Assembly (NCBI GenBank): GCA_021815835.1
Contig: JAKAZN010000019.1
Span: 1 to 11,634, forward strand
Direction: 5' to 3'
DNA length: 11,634 bases
Source: Pseudomonadota bacterium
GTDB taxonomy: Bacteria > Pseudomonadota > Alphaproteobacteria > Acetobacterales > Acetobacteraceae
The position numbers and the translations under genes are program-made. A model generated the notes under the pieces. That model did no database searches, was not told where the DNA came from, and saw only the letters and a list, made by a program, of their open reading frames with translations. Positions 6,251-11,634 of the stretch are shown here, in pieces (the first letter of the stretch is position 1; every line of letters begins with the position of its first letter).

Positions 6251-7033
6251 CTACACCACCGGGCTTGCCCCGCCATCCATGTTGATCGCCGTCCCCGTGG
6301 TGAACCCGCCGCGTTCCGAGCACAGCAGGCAGGCCATCGCCGCGAACTCCTCCGCCCGGCCCAGCCGGCCCAGGGGGATCTTCTCGCCGAGCTTCGCGGC
6401 AAACGTCTCGAACGGTTCGTTCGACCCCGCCGCGGCGTGCCGGCGCACCCACTGGTCGGACACGATCTGACCCACCAGCATCGCGTTGACCAGCACGTTA
6501 TGCGCCGCGCCCTCGTTGGCCAGGATTTTCGTCAGCGCCATCCCCGCGGCGCGCGAGACCGCCGTCGGCGCCCCGTTCGCGCGCGGCGCCTTGGCGCCGA
6601 TGTTCAGCACGTTGATGATCCGTCCCCAGCGCCGCTGCTTCATCCCCGGCAGCGCCAGCCGGCACAGCCGAATCGCGGCGAACAGCTTCAGGTCCAGGTC
6701 CTCCTGCCACATCGCGTCCGTGATCGTCTCGAACGGAATCGCCCGCGAGGTGCCGGCGTTGTTCACCAGGATATCGACCGCGCCGAACGCGGCCTCGGCG
6801 GTGGCGAAGGCGTGCGCGCAATCCTCCGCCCGCGACACGTCCGCCGCGATCGCGATGACCTTGCCCCTGGCATGCGCGGCGATCGCGGCGCGGGCTTCCT
6901 CCAGCACTTCGGGCCGGCGGGCCAGCAGGGCGACGTTGGCGCCGGAGCGGGCGAATTCGTCCGCCATGGCGAAGCCGAGGCCCTTGGACGCCCCGGTGAC
7001 GACGGCGCTGCGGCCGGTGAGCATGATTTCCAT
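6251..7033 (-). CDS. Atypical short-chain dehydrogenase/reductase, catalytic residues replaced
   Basis: Rossmann-fold SDR of 260 residues. The cofactor half is normal: TGASKGLG (residues 13-20), NNAG (91-94), and an arginine at R39 after strand 2 that suggests NADP(H). The catalytic half is not. The helix-4 Asn aligns with K116 (DLKLF), the catalytic Ser with N144 (NVLNIGAK), and the YxxxK pair with T157 and R161 (APTAVSRAAGMALTK). Flanking sequence aligns well (INMDGG at the C-terminus, LTK after the active site), so this is not a frameshift. I recall related sequences with the same pattern, implying a stable subgroup, but did not verify this. The start at 7033 has GGGGGAA 8 nt upstream; a second ATG at 7024 is less well placed. 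Substrate unknown; it may bind nucleotide without standard redox chemistry. Confidence 0.88.
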   Translation of the reverse strand: MEIMLTGRSAVVTGASKGLGFAMADEFARSGANVALLARRPEVLEEARAAIAAHARGKVIAIAADVSRAEDCAHAFATAEAAFGAVDILVNNAGTSRAIPFETITDAMWQEDLDLKLFAAIRLCRLALPGMKQRRWGRIINVLNIGAKAPRANGAPTAVSRAAGMALTKILANEGAAHNVLVNAMLVGQIVSDQWVRRHAAAGSNEPFETFAAKLGEKIPLGRLGRAEEFAAMACLLCSERGGFTTGTAINMDGGASPVV

Positions 7034-7090
7034 CTGCGTGATTCCCCCGAATGGTTGTGCGGTCCTGCTTCGGGCGCACTGTGCGGGCGG

Positions 7091-7116
7091 GCGGCGGCCC
7101 CGGCAAGCCGGCCGGG
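7091..7116. promoter_or_regulatory. GC palindrome in divergent SDR/flavoprotein control region
   Basis: The 156-nt gap between the divergent SDR and flavoprotein genes must hold promoters for both. Near 7096-7117, CCCCGGC and GCCGGGG form a perfect 7-bp inverted repeat with a 6-nt spacer, a possible operator. Related half-sites recur just downstream (GGCCGGCGGCTTGG, about 7138-7151). TTGCCT (7131-7136) with CAGGAT (7155-7160) is a weak candidate promoter for the plus strand. All regulatory readings are tentative. Confidence 0.2.
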
Positions 7117-7189
7117 GACGCGCGCGCCGCTTGCCTGGGCCGGCGGCTTGGCGCCAGGATGGAAGAGACAGTTCACGAAAGGGCGGAAG

Positions 7190-7822
7190 ATGGACGGCAT
7201 CGAAGCGGTTCCATACCGGATCACCGACGCGACGACCCTGGCCGCGCTGTACGGCGCGCCGTCCGAAGGCGCGATCCGCAAGGAGGTGGATCACATCCCG
7301 CCCGTCTATCGTGCCTTCATCGAGGCCGCGCCGTTCGTGGCGTTGGCGACGAGCGGGCCGGATGGGATGGATGTCTCCCCGCGCGGCGATCCGGCCGGGT
7401 TCGTCGCGATCGAGGACGAGCGGACCCTGCTGATCCCGGACCGGCGCGGCAACAATCGCACCGATACGCTGCGCAACCTGATCCACGATCCGCGCCTCGC
7501 GCTGCTGTTCCTGATCCCCGGGGTGGGGGAGACGTTGCGGGTGAACGGGCGCGGCGCGATCTCGGTGGCGCCGGATCTGCTGGCGCGGTTTCCGGCCCAG
7601 GGGAAGCTGCCGCGATCGGTGATCGTGATGTCGGTGGAGCGGGTGTATTTCCAGTGCCCGAAGGCGCTGGTGCGGTCCGAATTGTGGAACCCGGCGAAGC
7701 ATGTGGCCCGGAGCGCGCTGCCGAGCGCGGGGACGATCCTGGCGGCGCTGACGGCGGGCGCGGTGGGCGGCGCGGAATACGACGCGGCCTATCCGGCGCG
7801 GCTGAAGGAGACGATCTACTGA
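7190..7822 (+). CDS. PPOX-type split-barrel flavoprotein (MSMEG_1061-like)
   Basis: Pyridoxamine 5'-phosphate oxidase-like flavin-binding protein of 210 residues. Residues 45-125 form the split barrel: AAPFVALATSGPDGMDVSPRGD, then LLIPDRRGNNRTDTLRNL, then ETLRVNGRGAIS; the RGNNR-x3-LRN stretch is the usual FMN-phosphate contact region. The overall pattern matches the MSMEG_1061 family of FMN-dependent proteins, whose reactions are mostly undefined; it is not the vitamin B6 enzyme PdxH. AAAGGG at 7178-7183, 6 nt upstream, supports the start. It is divergent from the atypical SDR, a pairing that may mean shared regulation. A likely intrinsic terminator follows 38 nt after the stop. The exact reaction is unknown. 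Confidence 0.85.
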   Translation: MDGIEAVPYRITDATTLAALYGAPSEGAIRKEVDHIPPVYRAFIEAAPFVALATSGPDGMDVSPRGDPAGFVAIEDERTLLIPDRRGNNRTDTLRNLIHDPRLALLFLIPGVGETLRVNGRGAISVAPDLLARFPAQGKLPRSVIVMSVERVYFQCPKALVRSELWNPAKHVARSALPSAGTILAALTAGAVGGAEYDAAYPARLKETIY

Positions 7823-7860
7823 TTTTACGTAACTCCCAAGCAGGGGGGCGAGTGGGATTT

Positions 7861-7884
7861 GCCACATCGGTGGGCTGTTTTTTT
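7861..7884 (+). terminator. Probable intrinsic terminator of the flavoprotein gene
   Basis: GCCAC (7861-7865) pairs with GTGGGC (7870-7875) with one bulged G and an ATCG tetraloop. It is followed by TG and seven T residues (7878-7884). Seven T in a row is exceptional in this sequence, and the location 38 nt after the TGA fits a rho-independent terminator. The stem is short, which limits confidence. Confidence 0.5.
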
Positions 7885-8158
7885 GTCCGCCACGATGCTG
7901 CTTGCGCCGGGAGTGCTGACATCAGTCAATGTCGGGATGGTATTGTCGGCAGACGTAAGCGCGTTGATCGAACGGCTTCGCCACGAGCTTGCCGCGCTGA
8001 GGCAGGAGGTCGCTGAAGGTCGTGGTGCCCGGCGGGCGCGCGGCGGCGACGGCCGCTGCGGGCGAATACGCCGCCGCGCGGGCGCAGGGGGAAGCCGGGG
8101 TCTACGTGCTCGCACGCTGTTGCGTGCCGGTCCCGAATCGGTGGGACAGCGGGTGGGA

Positions 8159-8221
8159 CCGGCGGCGGGACAGGCGATGGGCCAGCGGGCCGGACAGCCA
8201 GCCGGGCCGGCGGCGGGACAG
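8159..8221. repeat. 15-bp direct repeats 48 bp apart in GC-rich spacer
   Basis: CCGGCGGCGGGACAG occurs at 8159-8173 and 8207-8221, with partial relatives (GGGACAGCGGG, CCGGACAGCC) around and between them. The 48-bp period equals 16 codons, and one plus-strand frame gives a Gly-Pro-Ala-Ala-Gly-Gln repeat, but no start, ribosome site or homology supports translation. It looks like local duplication. Confidence 0.6.
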
Positions 8222-8286
8222 TTGGCTGGTCTGGCGCGGATGCGCTGGGCCGGGGCTGCCGGGTCTGGCGCGATTTTCGGCCTGAC

Positions 8287-8337
8287 CGGGCGCGGGAAAC
8301 GGGCGCGGGAAACGCGCGCCGGTATTGTTACGTTTCC
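8287..8337. repeat. 13-bp tandem repeat followed by inverted repeat
   Basis: CGGGCGCGGGAAA is present twice back to back (8287-8299, 8300-8312). The end of the second copy, GGAAACG (8308-8314), is complementary to CGTTTCC (8331-8337) across a 16-nt loop. It may form a hairpin at the end of the crotonase operon transcript (minus strand, about 120 nt past its stop), but there is no T-tract. Confidence 0.55.
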
Positions 8338-8454
8338 GGACCCACTTGCCGATGATCGAACCGCCCCGCCAGCCATGGGGCGCCCGTGGGGCGATCCAGG
8401 CCGCGCGGGTGCCCGATCGGCGCGCCGCGATTGTTCCGCAACCCCCGAGCCGCG

Positions 8455-9237
8455 CTACACCCCGCGCCAGACGGGGGCGCGCTTGGACAGGAACGCCTCC
8501 ATCCCCTCGCGGAAATCGGCGCTCATGTAGCACATCAGGATCAGGTCCTTGTCCTGGCCCTCCGGCAGGCGCGGGCGCAGGCGGCGCAACGCCTCCTTGG
8601 TGGCGGCCAAGGTGAGCGGGGCGTGGCCGGCGATCAGCCGGGCGAGCGCGTCGGCGCGGGCCAGCAGCGCGGCGGGATCGTCGAGCAATTCGGAGACGAG
8701 GCCGATGGATTTCGCTTCCTCGGCCTCCACCAGCCGGGCGGTGAAGATGATCTCGGTGGTGCGCGCCGCGCCGATCAGGGCATTCAGCCGGGCGTAGTTC
8801 GACATCGACAGGCAATTGCCGAGCGTGCGCGCGACGGGAAAGCCGAACCGGGCATTGCGCGCGGCGATGCGCAGATCGCAGGCGGCGGCGATCCCGGCCC
8901 CGCCGCCGGTGCAGGCCCCGGCGATCGCGGCGATGGTGGGCTTGGGGCAGCGTTCCAGCGCGTCCAGGACGCGATCGAGGCGGGATTCGTAGGCGAGCGC
9001 GTCCTCGGGCGCGGCAAAGGCGCGGAACTGGGAGATGTCGGTGCCGGCGGCGAAGGCTTTCTCGCCGGCGCCGGTGAGGACCAGGGCGCGGATGTTGGGG
9101 TTGCTTCCGGCTTCGGCGCAGAGCTCGGCCAGGCGTTCGTACATGGCGAAGGTCAGCGCGTTGCGGGCAGCGGGGCGGTTGAAGGTGATCCAGCCGATGC
9201 CGTCGCGGATCTCCCAGAGAAGGTCGGTCTCGGACAT
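8455..9237 (-). CDS. Crotonase-superfamily protein lacking both hydratase glutamates
   Basis: Enoyl-CoA hydratase/isomerase-fold protein, 260 residues, expected to bind an acyl-CoA thioester. The oxyanion-hole segments are intact: FAAGTDISQF (residues 62-71) and GACTGGGAGIAAACDLRIA (107-125). In the alignment to rat mitochondrial enoyl-CoA hydratase, E144 becomes G115 and E164 becomes V135, with the 20-residue spacing preserved, so water addition by the classical mechanism is not possible. The ARTLGNCLS segment (136-144) is one I recall from a set of proteobacterial relatives. Isomerase, decarboxylase, thioesterase or CoA-ligand-binding roles remain open. AGGAG 8 nt upstream supports the start at 9237. 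It is the last gene of the minus-strand operon, 39 nt after the hydroxyacid dehydrogenase. Confidence 0.87.
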   Translation of the reverse strand: MSETDLLWEIRDGIGWITFNRPAARNALTFAMYERLAELCAEAGSNPNIRALVLTGAGEKAFAAGTDISQFRAFAAPEDALAYESRLDRVLDALERCPKPTIAAIAGACTGGGAGIAAACDLRIAARNARFGFPVARTLGNCLSMSNYARLNALIGAARTTEIIFTARLVEAEEAKSIGLVSELLDDPAALLARADALARLIAGHAPLTLAATKEALRRLRPRLPEGQDKDLILMCYMSADFREGMEAFLSKRAPVWRGV

Positions 9238-9276
9238 CGTGGATGCTCCTGGGTTACGGGGGTGGAAAAGCAGCGA

Positions 9277-10221
9277 TCACGCCACACGATGCAGCAGCGC
9301 CTCCCCGGCGGCCAGCCGCCGGCAATTCTCGACCGCGCGGGTGAAGCTGCGATCGAAGGTGCCGGTGGTCAGCCACCCGATATGCGGCGTGAGCACGACA
9401 TTGGGCAGCCCGAGCAACGGGTCGTCCGCGGCGGGCGGCTCGGGGTCGAACACGTGTAGTCCGGCCGCGGCCAGGTGGCCCGCGCGCAGGGAAGCGACCA
9501 GTGCGGCCGGATCGACCAGGCCGCCGCGGGCGGTGTTCACCAGGATCGCGCCCGGACGCATCCGCGCGAGCCGGGGCGCGTCGATCAGCCGCGCGGTCTC
9601 GGGCGTGAGCGGGGCGTGCAGGCTGACGATATCGGCCTCGGCCAGCAGCGCGTCGAGCGGGCGGAACGCGCCGATCGCGTCCGCGTGGGGCGCGCGGGCG
9701 GTGTAGAGGATCGCGCAGCCGAGCGCGGCCAGCACCGGGGCGAGCGCGCGCGGCACCGCGCCGTGGCCGACCAGGCCGACCGTTCGCCCGCCCAGCTCCC
9801 CAAGCCCGTCCAGATGCGCGGGATCGAGCGCGAAGCCGCGTCCGGCGCGCATCGCGGCATCGAACAGCGGCAGGCGGCGCAGGCAGGCGAGCATCAGCGC
9901 CAGCGTCAGTTCCGCGACCGCGGCTGCGTTGGTGCCGGGCAGGTTGCAGACCGGAATGCCGCGGGCGCGGGCCGCGTCCAGATCGATGGTATTCACGCCG
10001 ACGCCGATCTTCTGGATCAGCCGCAGCCGCGGCGCGGCGGCGATCATGGCGGCGGTGGCCGGGGCGAGGACGTGCCAGAGCACCTCCGTGTCCGCCAGCA
10101 GGCGGGCGAGGCGGGCGGGATCGTCCTCGGGGCAGATCGAGATCGCCAGGTCGGAGCCGGCACAGGCCGCGAGACGGGCCGCCAGATCGGGGCCGGCGGC
10201 GGCGTGGAACGTGACCTTCAT
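9277..10221 (-). CDS. D-2-hydroxyacid dehydrogenase (NAD(P)-dependent)
   Basis: Probably reduces a 2-oxoacid to the D-2-hydroxyacid or the reverse; relatives include glyoxylate/hydroxypyruvate reductases and phosphoglycerate dehydrogenase. The 314-residue protein has the catalytic set R232 (NTARGGLVD), E261 (FDPEPP) and H280 (TPHIGW). The nucleotide loop reads GHGAVPRA (residues 152-159), so the third glycine of GxGxxG is replaced by proline. The residues after strand 2 (LYTAR, 172-176) lack the acidic residue typical of NAD users, which hints at NADP(H). The ATG at 10221 overlaps the enolase-like stop by ATGA, and no good ribosome site is seen, so translation is probably coupled. There is no ACT regulatory domain, arguing against a standard SerA. 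Substrate unknown. Confidence 0.9.
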   Translation of the reverse strand: MKVTFHAAAGPDLAARLAACAGSDLAISICPEDDPARLARLLADTEVLWHVLAPATAAMIAAAPRLRLIQKIGVGVNTIDLDAARARGIPVCNLPGTNAAAVAELTLALMLACLRRLPLFDAAMRAGRGFALDPAHLDGLGELGGRTVGLVGHGAVPRALAPVLAALGCAILYTARAPHADAIGAFRPLDALLAEADIVSLHAPLTPETARLIDAPRLARMRPGAILVNTARGGLVDPAALVASLRAGHLAAAGLHVFDPEPPAADDPLLGLPNVVLTPHIGWLTTGTFDRSFTRAVENCRRLAAGEALLHRVA

Positions 10222-11510
10222 CGCGCCGGATTGCGGCCCAGCGCGGCGCCCCCGGCGAAGCGGGCGCGGGCGCCGAGGGCTTCCTCGATGCGCAGCGCCT
10301 CGTTCCATTTGGCCATCCGCTCGCCGCGGGCGAAGCTGCCGACCTTGAGCTGGCCGACGCCCCAGCCGACCGCGAGATGGACGATGGTGGTGTCCTCGGT
10401 CTCCCCCGACCGGGCCGAGACGATGGCGGCGAAACCGGCCGCGCGCGCCGCGTCCCAGGCGGCTTTCGTTTCGGTCAGGGTGCCGCGCTGGTTGGGTTTC
10501 AGCAGCACGCAATTGGCCGCCCCGGCGGCGGCGGCCTGGCGCACGCGGGCGGCGTCGGTGACGAGGAAATCGTCGCCGACGATCTGCACGCGATCGCCGC
10601 ATTCGCGGGTGAAGGCGGCGAAGCCGGCGGCGTCGTCCTCGGCGAGCGGGTCCTCGATCGACACGATCGGGTAGGCGGCGATCCAGCCGGCGAGCATCCG
10701 GATCATGCCGTCGGTGTCGAGGTCGCGGTTTTCCAGGCCCAGGCGGTAATGGCCGGCGTGGCCGAATTCGGAGGCGGCGATGTCGAGCGCGATCGCGACC
10801 TGTTTCCCGGGCGTGAAGCCGGCGCGGTCGATGGCGCGGGTCAGGGTTTCCAGCGCCTGCTCGTTGGCGGCGAAGGCGGGCCACCAGCCGCCTTCGTCGG
10901 CCACGCCGGCGCGCTGGCCGGCTTCCTCCATGAGCGCGCCGGCGGCGCGATAGACCTCGGCGGTCCAGTCCAGGGCCTGGGCGAAGGAGGTGGCCTCGGG
11001 GCAGACGACCAGGAAATCCTGGATATCGACGCGCCGGCCGGCATGGGCCCCGCCGCCGAAGATCTGGATCTGCGGCAAGGGCAGCGTGGCGGCAGCCTTG
11101 CCGCCGAGATGGCGGAACAACGGCTCCCCGGCCGCGCCGGCAGCCGCGTGGGCAACGGCCATGGAGATGGCGGTCAGCGCGTTCCCGCCGAGCCGCGACC
11201 GGGTCGGCGTGCCGTCGAGCGCGATCAGGGCGGCATCGACCGCTGCCTGATCGGCCGCGTCGCGTCCGACCAGGGCGGGGCCGATCTCGGCGTTCAGGCG
11301 CTCCAGCGCGCGCGTCACGTCGAAGCCGCCGAAAGCCTGGCCGCCGTCGCGCAGATCGAGCGCCTCGCCCGAGCCGGTGGAGGCGCCGGCCGGCGCCATG
11401 CCGCGGCCGACGGAGCCGCCTTCCAGCAGGACGTCGGCCTCCAGGGTGGGCCGGCCGCGGCTGTCCCAGACGCGGCGGCCGTGGACGAAGGCGATGGCGG
11501 TGTCGGACAT
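10218..11510 (-). CDS. Enolase-like protein with altered active site
   Basis: Enolase-superfamily member, 430 residues, similar to true enolase along its full length. Retained (yeast numbering in brackets): loop serine S44 [S39] in GASTG, H156 [H159], E206 [E211] in ADEGG, metal ligands D243 [D246], E286 [E295] and D313 [D320], K338 [K345], R367 [R374] in RSGETED, and K389 [K396]. Changed: the catalytic-dyad E168 is D165 (DIQDF instead of QEF), and phosphate-contacting H373 is A366 (SARSGETED instead of SHRSGETED). It therefore probably still does enolase-type proton abstraction next to a metal-bound carboxylate, but on a different or modified substrate, or with reduced activity. GAGGGG 8 nt upstream fixes the start. 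Its TGA overlaps the next gene's ATG, and an upstream ORF ends 12 nt before it, so it is mid-operon, unlike a stand-alone housekeeping eno. Confidence 0.88.
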   Translation of the reverse strand: MSDTAIAFVHGRRVWDSRGRPTLEADVLLEGGSVGRGMAPAGASTGSGEALDLRDGGQAFGGFDVTRALERLNAEIGPALVGRDAADQAAVDAALIALDGTPTRSRLGGNALTAISMAVAHAAAGAAGEPLFRHLGGKAAATLPLPQIQIFGGGAHAGRRVDIQDFLVVCPEATSFAQALDWTAEVYRAAGALMEEAGQRAGVADEGGWWPAFAANEQALETLTRAIDRAGFTPGKQVAIALDIAASEFGHAGHYRLGLENRDLDTDGMIRMLAGWIAAYPIVSIEDPLAEDDAAGFAAFTRECGDRVQIVGDDFLVTDAARVRQAAAAGAANCVLLKPNQRGTLTETKAAWDAARAAGFAAIVSARSGETEDTTIVHLAVGWGVGQLKVGSFARGERMAKWNEALRIEEALGARARFAGGAALGRNPAR

Positions 11511-11522
11511 GGGTGGGTCCCC

Positions 11523-11634
11523 TCAAGCTGGGCGGGCGAGGTCGTCCTGCCAGGCGGCGCGGATGGTGGCGAGGCGGTCGGGCGGGCTGGCAAGCAGCGC
11601 GCGGGCGAACCGGCGCACCCGGGATTTATCGGCC
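11523..11634 (-). CDS. C-terminal end of an unidentified gene (cut by window edge)
   Basis: The last 36 codons of a minus-strand frame run from the window edge to a TGA at 11523-11525, 12 nt before the enolase-like start. The encoded tail is amphipathic and Arg/Ala-rich (for example RRFARALLASPPDRLA, then IRAAWQDDLARPA), with codon use like its neighbours. The spacing and direction are what an operon partner would show. No family is recognisable from so little. Confidence 0.45.
   Translation of the reverse strand, partial: ADKSRVRRFARALLASPPDRLATIRAAWQDDLARPA

Larger units (their letters stand above)
7823..8454. other. 632-bp gap with compositional shift; possible remnant of acquired DNA
   Basis: This stretch separates two convergent genes and holds no well-supported gene. 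7823-7990 is visibly less GC-rich than its surroundings. An open frame from ATG 7937 begins with a leucine-rich, coiled-coil-like peptide (about residues 4-27, including LIERLRHELAALRQEVAE) using codons rare nearby (TTG, GTA, CTT), then degenerates into Arg/Gly-rich sequence. The start resembles the N-terminal leucine-zipper segment of IS66-type transposases, a weak recollection that could equally fit any coiled coil. 8141-8240 is repetitive, and 8287-8337 holds a 13-bp tandem repeat and an inverted repeat. No terminal inverted repeats or target duplication were found. A decayed insertion or a non-coding spacer are both possible. Confidence 0.35.

Noticed and set aside
6230..7189. Plus-strand extension upstream of the flavoprotein, opposite the SDR
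   Set aside because: Low-quality Arg/Pro/His-rich sequence; the flavoprotein homology and a well-spaced AAAGGG support the start at 7190.
7859..8530. 223-residue plus-strand frame across the gap and into the end of the crotonase gene
   Set aside because: Only the first portion from 7937 looks protein-like; the rest is Gly/Arg/Ala repeat and overlaps a well-supported opposite gene. Kept only as a possible remnant.
10222..11526. Minus-strand frame joining the hydroxyacid dehydrogenase to an N-terminal 434-residue extension
   Set aside because: The extension is an out-of-frame reading of the enolase-like gene; the real start at 10221 overlaps that gene's stop.
1..11634. CRISPR arrays, tRNA or rRNA genes, riboswitches, phage or toxin-antitoxin modules, retroelements
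   Set aside because: No regularly spaced repeats, cloverleaf with a conserved T-loop, known aptamer core, integrase or reverse-transcriptase motif was seen on either strand.

Overview
This window is dense, very GC-rich DNA (about 70% by eye). Short gaps, overlapping ATGA start/stop junctions and strong GGAGG-type ribosome binding sites point to a bacterial chromosome. The protein set (Bpt leucyltransferase, AlaX, SseA and MetC in one operon, a TauD-type oxygenase, an MSMEG_1061-like flavoprotein) and codon bias suggest an alphaproteobacterium, probably Rhodospirillales/Acetobacteraceae-like. That placement is inference; no rRNA or other phylogenetic marker is present. I see no tRNA, rRNA, CRISPR array or complete insertion sequence.

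Layout, left to right. (1) 1-142: non-coding tail with a strong GC hairpin, downstream of aroQ (type II dehydroquinase, minus, 143-601). (2) 602-779: divergent control region with two tandem 29-bp repeats, each centred on the palindrome CCTATAGG. (3) 780-4202: plus-strand operon of a Nudix ADP-ribose pyrophosphatase-like protein, an AlaX-type alanyl-tRNA editing hydrolase, a 3-mercaptopyruvate sulfurtransferase and a cystathionine beta-lyase-like PLP enzyme. Two junctions are translationally tight, and the last two genes are sulfur-amino-acid enzymes. (4) 4199-4271: repeat-like inverted sequence between convergent genes. (5) bpt (minus, 4272-5096), divergent from a TauD/TfdA dioxygenase (plus, 5276-6154). 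(6) An atypical SDR (minus, 6251-7033), divergent from a PPOX-type flavoprotein (plus, 7190-7822). (7) 7823-8454: a 632-bp gap with a likely terminator, a lower-GC patch and short direct repeats, possibly the remnant of an acquired element. (8) 8455-11634: minus-strand operon, read right to left: end of an unidentified gene, an enolase-like protein, a D-2-hydroxyacid dehydrogenase (ATGA overlap), and a crotonase-superfamily protein.

The most interesting part is the right-hand operon. Its enolase homologue keeps the metal ligands and both active-site lysines but carries changes equivalent to yeast E168D and H373A, so it is probably not the housekeeping enolase. Its crotonase partner lacks both glutamates of classical enoyl-CoA hydratases, and the SDR further left lacks the whole Asn-Ser-Tyr-Lys catalytic set. 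Three familiar folds with altered active sites within about 5 kb suggest specialised metabolism that automatic names would misdescribe. No complete, clearly new system such as a defence island or retroelement is visible.
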